From NCBI GenBank assembly GCA_017562135.1, contig QEYB01000282.1:186001-250000 (forward strand): 64,000 bases of DNA, in the 5' to 3' direction. The position numbers and the translations under genes were made by a program. This document shows positions 12,337 to 27,300 of the stretch, piece by piece; within the stretch, counting starts at the first letter, position 1, and every line of letters begins with the position of its first letter. The notes under the pieces were generated by a model. It worked only from the letters and a program-made list of their open reading frames with translations. It was not told the DNA's origin and did no database searches. The DNA is from Dipylidium caninum (lineage: Eukaryota; Platyhelminthes; Cestoda; Cyclophyllidea; Dipylidiidae).

Positions 12337-15300
12337 TCACTTGGGTATAAATTTAAATCCAGTTGCTGTGGTCCACAATCCAGAGGCAGCGTGTTCAATG
12401 CAAGCCTCGTAGACACCCACCAAAGATAACCGATGTAACGCCACACCCACCGCGTTGACAATGGCAGTAGGGGTTGGAGCGCCATCCGTATCAACTAGCC
12501 GGCTGGCGGCGGCATGGAGGAAGCGGGGAGCGAGGTTGGGTGCCAAGAGGCATGCCTCTGCAAGGTGATCCAGGGCTGATGTAGCCTCGCGACCTTCCAG
12601 ACAGGGCAGAAAGACGCGGGGTAGGACCTCATGGGCCTGTTGAGGACTGTGGCGCAAGAGACGGAAAAGGAGGTTCAAAAGACGTGGTTGAATCGAGGTC
12701 TCTGCTGTTACCGCGGTGGTATAGCCCTCTTGTCGTTTAGTGTTGGTGATAATGAGGTGCTCAAGCTCCGACTAAAAAGGGGAAAAAGTCTAGGTAGGCC
12801 CAATACGTTCCCAGCGTATCACAGATCCTCCAGTGATGCTCGATTAAAGATTATAATGGGACTGTTTAAAGATGTTTAAGATCCTTTAAGAACTCTATTT
12901 AATCAAGCCGTTGAAGGCAGAAAGCTTTCTAGAAGGAAGGTTAGAAGGGAGGGGCAGATTCGGCATATCCTATCTGTCTTACATTAACCCATGTAACTTG
13001 TTCCGTGCGTGAGGATAAGTAAAAACAATAAATTAGTTGCTGCGGCGTGTATATTTACATTGAAACTAAGATTACGCACACGCCACGGATAAAAAGCATG
13101 TAGCAAGGTTAGCGTCCGTTTACAGGATCTCGAGACAAGAGCTCTGGAGTATTTGTTAAATTTGAGTAATTATTCACGATTCTGAATGCTGACCAGGCCA
13201 TATAACCAGCGTTTGCCTATAGGTGCGTACCTAAGTGATAAGAATAACCAGGATACCCAACAGAGGGATAAGAGAAATAAGGAGCGAAAATAGCTTCATT
13301 ACGCCGCTTTACCACACCTATTAACATACACCGGCTGCCTTTTGAGACGCACCGACTATTGAAAGACTTAATGAGGTCTCTCATGAGAGGAGGAAACAGC
13401 ACTATCAAGTTACCTGTTTAACCCTAGTGCGGATTTATGGGTGACCGAACGCTTTTAGTACTATGGTCAGGCAAACAGCCTCAATAAAAATAGCAAAATC
13501 TCTTCTCCAGGCGAATGAGAGGGGAGACAAGAGTAAACCTCTTATCAAAGTGTTATTTCCCTTGGAATACAAAAATCCCTCAATCAGGGGGGGGAGGAGC
13601 AGAGGAAAAGATTGATGTTTTTTCGAGGTTCCCTCTAAATTTAGATAAAGCAATTGCAAAAGGGTGATGGACAAACAGAACTCACTTGGAAGTGAACAAG
13701 GAATTCGACTTTCCTCTCGGTTAGAACATCCAGATCACAGATTATGGTCACTACTTCTGCGATGAAAAAAAGAGGAAGAGTAAACAATAAAAGAGAAAAG
13801 GCTCGTATTCATCATGGCCACTCGATACATAATAGCGAGAAGAAGAAGGGCATGCACAGCTATGGGTGCTTAGTTTAGGGCTTCTCTTCACTGGTAGCAT
13901 AAGTCTTTAGTCTGCACTCAACAGAGTTTGATTGTAAACCAAACAACTAGCCACCTAATCCCCTAGTTAATTGCCATGGCGATAGTGAGCCCCTCCATCC
14001 CCAGTCCCAACAAAAAGCTACTTCTATCTGCAGGAGGCTGAAACCCCCTGCCTCTCACGCATTGACGACAGTTGAGCTTAATTGTCAAGCTGCGGTAAAA
14101 AACGAAGTTAATTGTTAATCAAGTTGTAAATAAGGTTCTGGAGTAATTGCTACACTCCTAACTTCATTTACATCTGTTCCCAACCCATCCTCAGTAAATG
14201 TTAAGTCTGCGGGTAAAATATTTCCTTACAGAAGCCTGATCAGCTCATGGACTAAGAAGAAAAAGGAGAATCAAGGCGATTTGCCACGAACACTTATAAT
14301 ACCTAAAGGGAATGTGATAGGGAATGGATAAACACATTTGAAGAGGCAATACAAAGTTAGCGGCACGTAAATAGACATAAAAATCAGTCGAATCAATTTA
14401 ACAATTTATCACCAGTTTAGTAAGAGGGCGTAATTCTGCCCAAATAGACGGTTTGTAATTGAAAGTACTCGACGAAGCATAAATTCCCTATTTCCCTATA
14501 CAAGAAGCAGAAATCAAAAGTTGGTAACAGTGATTTACTTTGGTCGTTTCCAAAGGGTTAAAAAAACTAACATCGCTCTATCGTGGGTCTTAGTAGTACC
14601 CCAAGATTTATCGATGTTCTCAACGTCCATGCAAAATCCCACCCTGTCTGCTTTAATTTCGTTAAGCTTGGCAATGTAACTGTTCGAGGAGAATCATTTA
14701 GATTCCTATCCTAGCCATAATTCGTTATAACATCCCATGGGCTGGACATTATTTGTAAAAGGAACTCAGATTGGATAAGAGTTGAAGGTGTTTTTGTGCT
14801 ATATTTAGAAAAGTAAATTCCTCTTCAATGAGGCGATTTTATCCACACGACAGGAGAAGTTGTCTTGACAATGCTGGGGATGAGAATATTTTTTGACTTC
14901 CACCACGGATGGGGAAAGGGAGAGAGTTGTGCGCAAGAGAAGCAAAATGGAACTGATTCGAGTAACCAAGATCCCTTCAGCTCCCCAACAAACATCGACA
15001 GCCATGTTGGGAAAAGTGTCTCAAAAGGATCGGCTGATTTCGGTCAGAGAATTAGGCAAGTTGGCGTCACAAAAAACATAGATCAGGAGTGAAAATCAAA
15101 CTAACCTGCAAAACTAGTAGGATTTCTCAAACGTTGAATAAAGGGTTGGAGGGTTGTGGCAGGGCCAATATGTTTTTTTGATGTGACAGACGATGAAGTG
15201 AGCGAAGATTGAAGGACGGAGAGAGGCGAGGGAAACGAACACTCAGCCACGAATGGAGCGAAGTCGTGCAATGCACCTGCCAACCTTGTAATTTCGGCAC

Positions 15301-18300
15301 GTGTCCGACGACTTCCACTGTTATTTCCACTAAAGAATCTGTCTTCGATGGAAGTGTGCCGTGCAGTGGCTGTGTAGGCCTGTAAGAGCCGCGATAAGCG
15401 CCGGCCAAAGCCGCCTGCCATCTTCGCCGCGTGATTGGGATAACTCGCAGCAGCGTGAATTAAGCTGGCGAGGATCTCCTCTATACTGTCTCTACGAGAT
15501 GGAGAAGAGGATATTTGTGCACAGCTACTCCATATCGTAAACATGAAAATATTTAAAAATGACAAGGGAATGTGTATATACATCACAAAAAGTTGCGTAG
15601 TGGCAACTTAGAAGGTAAAGACTAGTCATTTAAATTTCAGAAAATGTGAGGCGGTAAGGTATTCATGAAAAAATAGACCAGAAATCAACCAAACGAACAT
15701 TATTTATGATGTGTGATGATTGTTGCCAAGGTAAAGGGTGTTGTAGTACGGTCTTTTAAATCATTAATTAGCGTATAATTGCAAACATATTCAGGAATAA
15801 CAACCCCATGGAGCAAAAAAGGCGAGATTAAAATGAGAAAACAATTTATGAGGCCTCGTAAACTGCCTTTATTCCACTAGGCCAATATGAAGGATAATGG
15901 TAAGATACCCTCTCTCCGAGGACAGAAAAAAACTCGGCCGCGGATAATTGAACTTCGAATAAGCCTCACGGTTATGGAGGTAAACCCTAATTGTCCCGCC
16001 TTCGATCCACATAAGCCACAATGTTAAACAGAGGCGATTCGGAGTAAATAAATGAAGAAGTGCCAGAGGAACATGAATACCGATATTAATAGTAAGGAAA
16101 ATAACAATAAAGACGAATATGAAAATAACCACTTCTCGGTATCTTCACAAATAAAACAACGGAGGTGCGTCCGTAGGATACTGGGTGTTGGCGTAATGAG
16201 CTACACCTATGAGGTGTGGACCCTTCTCCCGGAAAACAGAGGATTCATATACTGGTCATTATTGTGAACATCAAATCGTCTGGGATGGGGACCCCGCATT
16301 TTGCCAGACATTATAGTTTGGTAGCAGGGGAGGGGGGGTCCCGACAAGAACACTTCGATGCGATCGTAAAGTGCAACCGCCTAACGTAATGGACGCTTGT
16401 CTGTCATTTGGTTACTCTGCTAGAGCGTAATTTAAAAGAATTAATTTTGATAATACGAACAGTTTAACAACTGGTGAGCCATCACTTTAACATTCAACAA
16501 TTGAGCCAATGATATAGAAGTCGAATCATGTCACCTCTGCCAATAAATACCTAGCCTATTTGATTTGGTTAAAATAATAAGGCAAAAACAACTCATACTA
16601 GCCATTAAAATCGTTTAGAAATTAAAGTACAAGACAACTTCCCAAACCAGTGGTATGGTAATGTTAAGACTTAGATAACGTTGTGATGGAGCAAGAAACA
16701 CCTCTCTTACTTGTACTGCTCTGCCTCAGAAGAGAATAAAACTCCATCTGCTTTCTCGTGCCATCTGGAGAACGCTAACATCTCCATAAAGCGCAGCAAA
16801 CCATCGTAGAAATCTATATGATGGCGGGAGACAAATTTGCTCCAGGGTAAAGTGCTTCTGGCCGAAGATCCACCACTACCATTTGCAGTGGCTAGACTGA
16901 TATCTAATCGGCCTTGGGAGAGACCCGCCATGAGGGGAAGAAGGCGGAGGCAGAGGCGCGGGTGATGAATAGCAAGAGCGAGACTAGAGAGAGCGGAGGT
17001 CTCTCGAGTCGCCTCATAGCTGCTTGAGAGGCTGATAAGGAAGGCAGTACCGAAGCGATTCACCTACGAGAGGAAATCACAACTATGATCTTGGACTTCT
17101 CCCTTCGGTGGTCATATTAATTTAAACAGTAAAAGTCTGAGGTGTCAAAATATTAACCAAAAACAACCAAATTGGAGCATGGCAGATGGAACTAAGATGG
17201 TATGCTGAGGTCCCATTATCGTCGCTATTCCTTCAGACTCTGTCGCCCGCCGTCTCGCGTGAAGGAATCAGGGGTGGCGGTAAAAGAGTTGAGTCAAGCA
17301 AGTACGATGACATTTAACCATGCCAGTCAAGCTGTAATTACGTGTTTAAAAGCGTATATATAAGCGGGGGCTTACTGGTAAGTGCATTTATCCATCGTTG
17401 AATTAAAGGCATTAGATGAATTGGATGGAAAAAACTACACTGTTCAGGGTCTCCTCAGATTTTTCTTAACAACTAAGGAAGAGGTCAATGAGAATACTAG
17501 CCCTACAATCACTTTGTCGGCTTCCTAAAAAACTGTAGCTTAGGGAAAATTTAACAGCCCGACCGCCAATTGCATGCAATAAAGTAATGAAAAGCGGGAT
17601 ACCCTATCCCGATTCTTAACAACTGTTAGGCCCCGATCAAAAGAGCAAGAGTGGCGTTTAAGCCAAATAAAAGTGAAGATGCGATACTTCTGGAAACATT
17701 AAACATTCCGACTCAAGGAAAGATGGGAGAGGCTAAAATGTTAACCATTAAGCATAGTTCACAATGCAGTCTCATTAAAGTAACAAATAGGCATAACAAA
17801 AGATGATTATCTCGATTTCACTCAGGCGAGTTTTTGACAACTGAAAAGTGGTAATTTATAAAGGAAGACAGAGGCATGTTAATAATGGCCCCTCTTAGGT
17901 GAAACGAAACTTTTCTCCGGGGGAGGTGATTTAACCACGAGTTTTTAACCACAAATTCCTGTGGCAAAGCGGACCGTGGTAAAAATAAATTTGAGCCCTA
18001 AACATTTTAATTGTGCCAGTTGAAATTAACGTCTTGTTACGAGCTACGGGTGACGATACAAAAGTGAGCAACGTTTTTCACTTTAAATATCTAAGTGGGA
18101 ATAGAAATGCAAATCCCCGTGCGTTCTAGCTCCTCTAAGTAACGTTGTTCTCAACCATATATATACAACTATCCCAACGCCTAAGATTGAAGTAAACTCA
18201 CATCATTCTGCTCAAAGCACTCTGGAATGCTTTCGCCAGCTGACGGAGTTCGGAGAAGGCTTCGAGCCATGGAACTCTTGAGGGCATAAAGGAGACCTGG

Positions 18301-21300
18301 TCTGCGGAGATAGAGACAGAGAAGAAGTCGTCTTGCTATATCAGAAGGGTCGGGAAGAATGGTCACCAAGTCAGGAGGCAAGGAGGATGGAAGACGGAGG
18401 AAGCCAGCCAGATATTCTACGTACAGGAGACAGGGTTGGAGGTAGCATTGGAGGGCCATGTCGAGGAGGGGAAGACGACTAGCCAGAGTCTGATCACGGA
18501 GAGGCTAAAATGGAGAAACTTTTGGGAACATTTCATCTAAATCGAAAACTAGCCTCAAATAAAGGCTGTAAAAAAAATCTGAGTAATATCTTCTAGATTT
18601 AACCAAAGCTTGCGATGTCTCAACTTAGACAGTAAAATGTTGCAAGTTACTTTTTTATAACAGCATGGGAAGAGTGAAGACATTGAGGACCTGCTTAGAA
18701 AGTACTTGATCTAACATAAGGTGAATGAATGAAATCGAGTTTTTTACCCACCGATGGGACCTTAGAAGCCTCAATGCAGACATGGGCAATAAGACGCATT
18801 CCCTCTGTTTGATCCTCTAGGCGATGAAGGAGGGAGTAGAGACACCCTGGATCAGGTTTCTCGTGAGGCTCCGCAAAAGGCACCGAAGAAGAGAATGCAG
18901 GAAGGTTGAGAACACTTGAGAAGAGGTCGAGTGAGAGCGTTGAACTTCAAGAAAAAAAGTAGCTTTAGGCTCTAGATGATCAAGCATCTAAATGTCAACC
19001 ATCAATTCTTAATGGATTAACAAGCTGCAGTGTTAACAACACACCAAGCTCCCTCTACATTATCGAGTCTTCTCTCATAAATTTAAGTATGTAAGTATGT
19101 AATATTTTCTTATTTAAGTACTGGAAACCGGATTTTAGTAATCCACGAATCAGATTTTGATGATGCCAATGTGCGTTCTAGCTTTTACAACGATGCCAAT
19201 TGTTTGATATAGGGGGTTTAGGGGGGATACATTCACCCGATGAAATCAAATTGAAGCCATGAGATGATGGTGTATAACCAAATAAATTTTTAAAACTCAG
19301 TGAGGTTTTTGGCATCTCATGCCTCTATGCGTGACAATTATGGCCTCACTACGAATATTGGTCCAAGCTATAGTCAAAAGCGGCGGTTGGGCCATATAGC
19401 CAAGTGGTTTCAAATAGATCTCAATTTGTGCCTTCATCTCAATTATAATGCTTTAGAATTTCAGCCCGATACTGAAATATACTTTTGGTGAAAAGCAATC
19501 TTCACCTTTCTGGGATGCTGGTGTCGTTCGTACGGAACGAGAGTTGGTAGTAGTATACCATTTTGCCGACATTTAGTGCTAATATTGCCATATTGTTTAA
19601 ATTTAAAAACTATCTCAAAAAACCGCTCTGCTGTTTAACAACTTTGTCTTGAGAATCATGAAAAAACCGAAAAATGAATTTCAGGCTTATTAGCTTGATT
19701 TATTCATGGGCATTTGTCGAGGCAATAATATATTTTCCACTTAATTGGTTACCTGTATGGTAGGACTTACTTGAGTGTTCTTACATCTTCTCGCAAGATA
19801 TTGCGGAGACAGACTCGTAGAATTGTAGGAGCGGTGTTGTGAACCAATTCCTCTAGAAGGTAGCGCCGCTTCTTCTTCTCTTCTTTTTTGTCACCGTCAC
19901 TGCTATCGCCCTGCACCAGAATAAGACGCTGAACCATAGCCCATGCAGTGTCTAAAGAGTCACCAGCGGAGGGTAGAGCGGAAGAGAATCCACAAAAGGT
20001 TATTGCCTCCATTTGCTCTTCCAAAGATCTGAGATTTTTTAGAAATAGTAATACTAGGTTATAAATGGGGTGAAAGCAGAAACAATAGATATGGCAATTG
20101 AGTAATCTTTCAAATTGATGAATTCGACGCAACAACCAAGTGCTGCGAGAATGATCTGACAAGCGATGGGGCGGAATCGCTTGATAACATAATTAGTAAA
20201 TGTCTAGGGTGAGGCAGGTCACCATATTTTATCATTCAATGAAGACCGGAGATGCTCACCTGGATTCAAGTTTGTCGAACGAAAAAAAAAAGGCCTCCGA
20301 TGGTAAGTTCTCCTGCGACTTTTTTTTCTGTTCTTCCATCCTCTTTGCAATGAGGGATTGGAGCGGCTTCAATAGAAAACTTTCGAGGAGGATGGGGTGG
20401 AAGGCAATCTTCTCAAGTTCAGCCATGCAGAATCCCACTGACTTCTGATAACGACTGAGTGCCTGCAAGAGAAATAATAAATAGGTTAGACTAGGAGTCA
20501 GAAGCGAAATCAGCAATGGCATATCAATAAAAGAGATTTCTCATTGTACCAAGGGCTTCAATTTCAAAAACAAATGGGTCAAATAAACCCACACAAACGA
20601 TGGGAGAACAGACAATCTTCACCTTCAGCCTAAGCAAATTCCAGGGTTATTATACCTTTGTATCCGAATACACAAGCCCGGAGGAAAGGCAAGAACGGAT
20701 GAGGGAATATGCATACCCCACAGCCGTTAAGTTTGGCAGATTTCTGAAAATATCTACAAAAGGCGTTGGTAGGAGGGAGACCAATCTTCCGCGTTTCAAT
20801 GAGCCATGTGCAGCCTGCAACTCCTACAAGATTAGAGGTAAGATAGTAAAAGTTTAAACGAAGAAAATCGGTCGACGGAAAACATACATTGACCAGATCC
20901 TGTAACCATCGGTTTCTGACAGTGGAAGAGTTGGTAACTCGCGCAAGAGTGAAGCAGAACATTTCGGACTGCGACAGAAAGTCGTCTCCAGCTTCAATCA
21001 ACCGTGAAAAAAAAGTTCTCCACAAATTCTTGGATCCACTGGGGGGTTCCCGTGTATCTGATGAGAGTTGTCTAGGAACAGAGAGCCCAGGAGTCTCGGT
21101 TGCTACAAATGTCGGTGGTGATGTGGTTGAACGAGTTGGCGCATTTCCGGATGTTGTTAGAGAAATCGGCGAACAGAGGGATTTCGTAAGAACCAGATCC
21201 AGAGGTGCGACTACTTTGGGGCTGTCAAAAATTCGAGCTACAGTCAGGACGGGATGAGCACATTCCGGTTCGCTCGGTGGCTACAAAAGACCAAGAGAAT

Positions 21301-24300
21301 GTAGTTGAATTGAAAAAAGGACCATTCTGTTCAGATGTGGCTCATTGGGCATTTATCGAAGTGGAGCCTTCTAAACAAAAATCTGGCATATTATTATAAG
21401 AGGAGCCTCTGCCGAAGACAGCTACGAGTGAAATGGCCGAAATCACAAGTAATAATTACGAAATGTTCTGAAACAGCTATGTACGAGTGAGACGCGGACA
21501 CGACCCGCGGTTTAGTTGAGAGAAGTTATCTTTAAAAATAGTTCCGCAAAACGGTGTCACTTCCCAAAGGCCACGAAACTAACAAATCAGCGCATATTAT
21601 TCAGCAGAAACTGCATAATCGTAGGTTTGCAGTGCGACGAGATTGTTTCTGATTCATTTGTATTCTGTACACCACATTATTATGATAGTCTTCACAACAT
21701 ATACACCGTTGGCTGTGCAGTATAACGATGTCAAACCAGACTCCTAGTAACCGTTAAACGTCAAGTAGTTAATATCAGTGCATGAGTTTAATATAAAGCA
21801 CTACAATTCACACAAATTCAACTTCAACACCAATGAATCCCATGTCTGAGCAACAACCTTAGCTCTTGCTTGGAGGGCTGTAAATAACCATATCTGTTTC
21901 GGTGTCGATGGTTTGACGCGTAGCTTGTCTGCATAGTCAATAAGACTATTAGCCGTGTCCGAATCGAGAATCAGTGAAGGCGTATCACAGACAACTTGAA
22001 GTAGCTCCTCGGGTGAAATTTCGTTAAGTGCTAAAAAGAGGAAACATAATTGTCATAAAACGTACTAGACAATGATACGAACAAAAGGTGAAACTCACCG
22101 ACGGAGGAAAGTTGCGGTAGGCCATTAACAAGAAAAGCTGATCTCAGTTCTGGCGATAAAACGAGTTTGTTGGACGCGCTGAGACTAACAAGGCCGGATT
22201 TTGTGTGCATAGGGTCGGTGGAGGATGTGAGAGACACAATGCTAGGTAAACTGTAAACTCCAGCAGAGTCACAAATAAACCACATATTGAGGAGATGAGT
22301 CCACCAAGAATTATCACCAATGGCTTCGATGAAACGTCGAGGAATCCAAGAAAGAAGGACTAAATGTGACTCAATTACCTCTAGCTCCATAGGACATTGC
22401 CTTGTTGGCGTCCAGGCAACAAAAACACTCTTAAAATAAAAAAAACGTTAGGTTGGATCGATGTCTGTTTAAATCATTTCAACTGAAAGATCCCCCCATC
22501 ATGTCAGTAAAGTAATTCACTATCAATGCAAAATCCCCTCTTTGCAAGGTACCGCCAGCTTTCATGAACAAAAATTACTAAGGATCGTAACAAACAGCGT
22601 GTTGATGGATTCGTACATTTTTCTCGTTAACGGGAATTACACTGGCCGAAGTGCAGTAGTAGTCTACGTCAAGAGCCATTATGCGACAAATATTTTCCAA
22701 AACGACGAAGCCAGCAGTCTGCTTAATTTTTTCCGTCTCTTCTTTCATGTCTGATTGAGGATACTTCTCCGGCAGAGATAGATTCGGTGCTGCAATACTT
22801 ATTGTGTCCGATGACTCGACTAGTCGCCGAACCAATGTCCTTCGGTTCAACAAGAGTTGGCTTAGACAACTCATCGTTGGACGCCATGCCTGCAGAAGGA
22901 AAAGATGCTTAAACTGATCTTTAAGATATTAGACTTTCGCAAATTTTCGCAGGTTTAGCTTGTGTTCATAATGTGAATTATCATAACTAGTTGCTAAAAC
23001 ATCTTTGATGATGATGTGTCGGCGGTCCACTCTAAAATGCAAACACTGGTACCAATTGAAACTGATCACTTGCAAAAGCAGAATGAGGATTTTTGTCGTA
23101 GACGGCTATGCAAAAAGTGCTGGGTTCCAAGTGTCAGTTTTAGTAAGCTTAAGCCTCAACAGGATCCCAACGCAGTCGGTATACAACAATCTCATAAAAA
23201 ATACCGAAATGCTATACTGACAATGGCGAACGTCAGGATATGACATTCAATAAATTATTTTGGAACAGTGATTAAATATATTATTAGCATCAGCACCTAA
23301 GAGTGCAAACAAAGTTACCACAAAAGAGGCGATCTCTGTGAGCTGGCCGACAAAAAAAATGTAGGCCATAAGGGGAGCAATGTCATCTTCAACAAGAATT
23401 GCGTTCAAAATGAGACCGAGGAAATCCATTCCTCTTGTGGTGGTCGCCGTGGTGATTGTGGTGGTACCAGTTTCAAGAGATTCAATCTGTTGCTGCTGTT
23501 GCCTGTCAATGGCAACAGAGAGACCCGGAAGGCGGACCAGCGATTGTGCACATTAAGAAGTTCCTCCGTAGACTGCGTTAGCTGTCCTGAGATAGGCTGA
23601 GTTACGTTAACCGTCGTGACGTCATCCACAACTAATAGAGTTAGACACTAAAAAAGAACAGTTATCAACTAAATTCTTTTGTCCCCATCCTTACATCGTG
23701 GCAACCCGTTCGTGTTAAAACATTTTAATCATTTCATATAGTAACGATAAGCTCAAGGCTTCCCTAGTTGGTCATCTCATAAGAGAGATCGGGAGAAATC
23801 TAATGAAAGTATAAGTCATACGTAACGAGCAGCGCGTCTAATGAGTGAAGAAAGATCCCTGAGCCGGCTCGCAAAGGATTGTAACACTGCCTCAGCGATG
23901 TTATCAACAAGATGATGCTGCGGAGTGGAGTCGGAACCGAGTTGACCTGCCGTTACCGAAGCGATATCTGTGGGTGGACTTCGAGCCTGGAGTCTCAGAC
24001 GCTCCAAAACGCGATTATAGAGACGTCGTCTATTCAAATCGCCATGGCCTGTTCCTACGGTGGGTGCGGAAGGTTTCTCAGTAGGATGGAGACTATTCGG
24101 TGCACTATCTAGACGTACGCGTCGAGATGTTGAAGGACCTACAATGATTGGCATGAGATGAGAAGATAAAGAAAAGATACATGGAATGAACCGACTCATG
24201 TGGACCAGCTCTCTGCATTCATCTTACAAAATAAAACAGATTGAGGGAATGAAATAAGAAACATTTAAATCAGGAGGGCCATATAAACCAAACCACAGAT

Positions 24301-27300
24301 TAAAGAGCCAGTAAGCCATCAAAAAATTATAAAATTGTTTTCCTGAGCACTTATTGTGCATAATGTATCGCATTCCAACTAATGGAAATGAATAGAAAAT
24401 TGTGATTATAGCTTCTCTACGTGGATTACCTTCGGTAACTATCTTTTCGACGTCAACATTCACTTCAAAATTAGTGTCTGTAGAAGAAGTGCTTTGATGT
24501 CTAATTCGTCGAGACACCGGCGTCGTTGGAACTTCCGGAGTCATTCCATTGGTGAATGCTTTTTCATCAGCTGTTTGAATGCGTTGAATGCTCGAGTGTA
24601 GAAGATACTCCGCCAAACATTGCAGGGGCAGCACATCAATACTCTGCCACATTGATTCTACCAATTGGATAACCCAGGGTTGGGGTAGATCTGGGGCTAG
24701 GGAAAAATGGGGTGTAATAAGCATGTTTTGACATTCTGTATGTTTCTACAGCAATAGTGTTGACAAACTTGGACGAAGCGATTAAAACTCCGGTCTTAAA
24801 TATCTGAACATAAAGTCTAGGGGATCAACCATAAACGTCCTAGAGGAGAAATTACTTACCTTGAGAGAGGATCAACTCCAAAAGTAGATCAGGTTGCCTG
24901 CAGGAACAAAGACGTCGACGCAACCCTAATTGTTCGCAAAGACGTTTCAGAGTAGTAAGTTCCGTATCTGGTGGGTAGCGACAAGCTCCTCTGGGGTTAT
25001 TCCGCACTAATTGACCAATCAGCTGCGACTGGGATGAGGTAATTACAGGCAAGGAGATTTCTTTAGAGCCTTCCTCCATTGCCTCGTATTTCATACCCTT
25101 CGTCTGTTCTTTTTCAACATCATTTTTATTCTCCTCGTCAGAGGATAACATTTGTTGTTGAGCAGCGAAAGCCGTGGGTGACAGTCGCGCCAAATAAGCC
25201 TCCAACTGTAAAATCATCTGGTCCTCAAGTTCCTTATTCTAGGGACATAGATAATGAGTTGAGTAGACTGACAGACGAGTAGGACGCTTTTACTGAACGG
25301 TATGGAGGTGCAGACTTACAAGACGCTCAGTCTCGAATGAAGTCGCATCACTTGCAGCGTTGAGAGGAGGATACGCAAAGTCACTAGATTGAAGGAAATG
25401 GGATAAACGAATGACTCACTTCGTAATGACCATCTCCATCAGTTTCCTAACAGTTGGATAATTGACCCACAAGTGTGCACCTATAGGAAGCGAAACAAAG
25501 ATCATATCAAACACTTAACTGTGATAATTTATTACAAAGGTCTAAGTAAAAAGGAACCTACCACATGTTTTTGGCGAATGAGAAGCCAAAGCGACCAATG
25601 CCATAGAGACCTTCCAGTAGATATCTTTGTGGGCCATTTCCATTAGCTCGCTGTATATAAACAGTGATGACAACAAAATCAGACATATTTACCTCGGCAA
25701 TTCACGATCAGGGCAAAATGAGCAACAGGCGTAAAGTAGATCGATCAGCTCTTCCAATTTCGTAAAATTCGACGACTCAAAACCTGTAAAAATAGGAAAT
25801 AAAGCTCTCTCTTACACACAGGGCCAGAAAAAATAACAAGGTCATCAAGAAAAGCCATTGATATATGCAAGAAAAAGAGAAACCGTCAGTGAAATAAGCT
25901 ATTAGGTATAAACGTGCTCATAAGAAAATAAGTATTACCATTATCGATGGACAAGGCAGTTGAGCGCCAGATGAGTTCGCAGACGATAGCAGCTGCATCG
26001 GATGGACTAACCAGTCCCCATTGAGACTCTAGACCATGACGAAGCACATGGATAGCCAGCTTTTCCAGCAGGTTCACGTAGGTCAGGTAATAAATGAAAG
26101 GACTGAAACATAGATGAAGTTGACAGTCTAATGATATCATCGCGTAATTCAGCTGTAATGACCGTCACAACATCATTGTTTGATCAAATTAACAATAGTT
26201 CCGTAGTTGACTTTATGTTGTTTTCAGGAATAATTACCTTTGGCAATGGCGTAGAGTACTTTAAAAGGAGGAAAACAATTTCGATTTATGGGGAGGAATA
26301 TTACTTAACGAAAGTAGAAAAGGTAGACGCCTAATAACGACGGACCTCGAGAGGATTCAAATAGGTTTTCAAATTGGTCAATGGTGAAAGGGAAGGCAAT
26401 TTAAACCTGTTCAGTGAAAAAATATTGAGATTTCGAAATGAGTATGATATTAAGAAAAGATAGTAATTAATATAAAGTGGTCATATATGCTATTGGTGGA
26501 AGCGTCTCAAATTGGTGTAGTTCAGATAGAACGTGACTCGGTTGAAAGAAGTGCCGTTCAAATTCATTTCATATATCAAAGAGAAACAAAGAAGAACCAT
26601 TCCTCTCATTACCCGTTGCGGATCCAACAGTTGACCAAACTCCAAAAGGTGACCTCTAACAAACAATTAAGAAACAATGCTAAAAAGAATACTCTAATGT
26701 ATGGTAAAATTGCACTCTATGGTAGTAATTTCCCAAAGTCCTTTAACGCGTCGAATACCATAACTGCTTTAATGTGATCACGTCGACCACATACCGCTGA
26801 TTCTGCTCCGCCGGCCAGAGTTCTTCTGCAGCGTAGAATGGGGAGAAAGCGGCGACACCGGTGATGGAAATGTCGAAGGGTGCGGTAACTTCAAGGAAAA
26901 AGGCGCGACGCAGGAGGAGGGATATTTGCACAAAGGCATCACGCGGGGCACTGGCCGGAAAGTGTACCGCCGCCGCAGAGATGAGGTTAGGAACAAATGA
27001 CTTAAACCACCGAAGAAAGTAAAGGCGCAATTGACGCACGCATGCTTGGTGCTGCTTTACGGGGTCTGAGGTTCCCGAAACTAGCATAATAGCGAAGGAG
27101 AAAAGGTTTTCAGTATAATAAAAACTGACTTCTCATGAACGTACTTCAAATAAAACAATAAATCCAAAAACTACACAGTAACTTGACAATCATTTCAGTA
27201 ATTCGGAGCAATACAGCCCCGACAAACCTACTATCGTAGTAAAGATATATAAGATCGCTACTTTGTCCACTTTCCTAACTTCTTGCTATTTACTTCTCAA

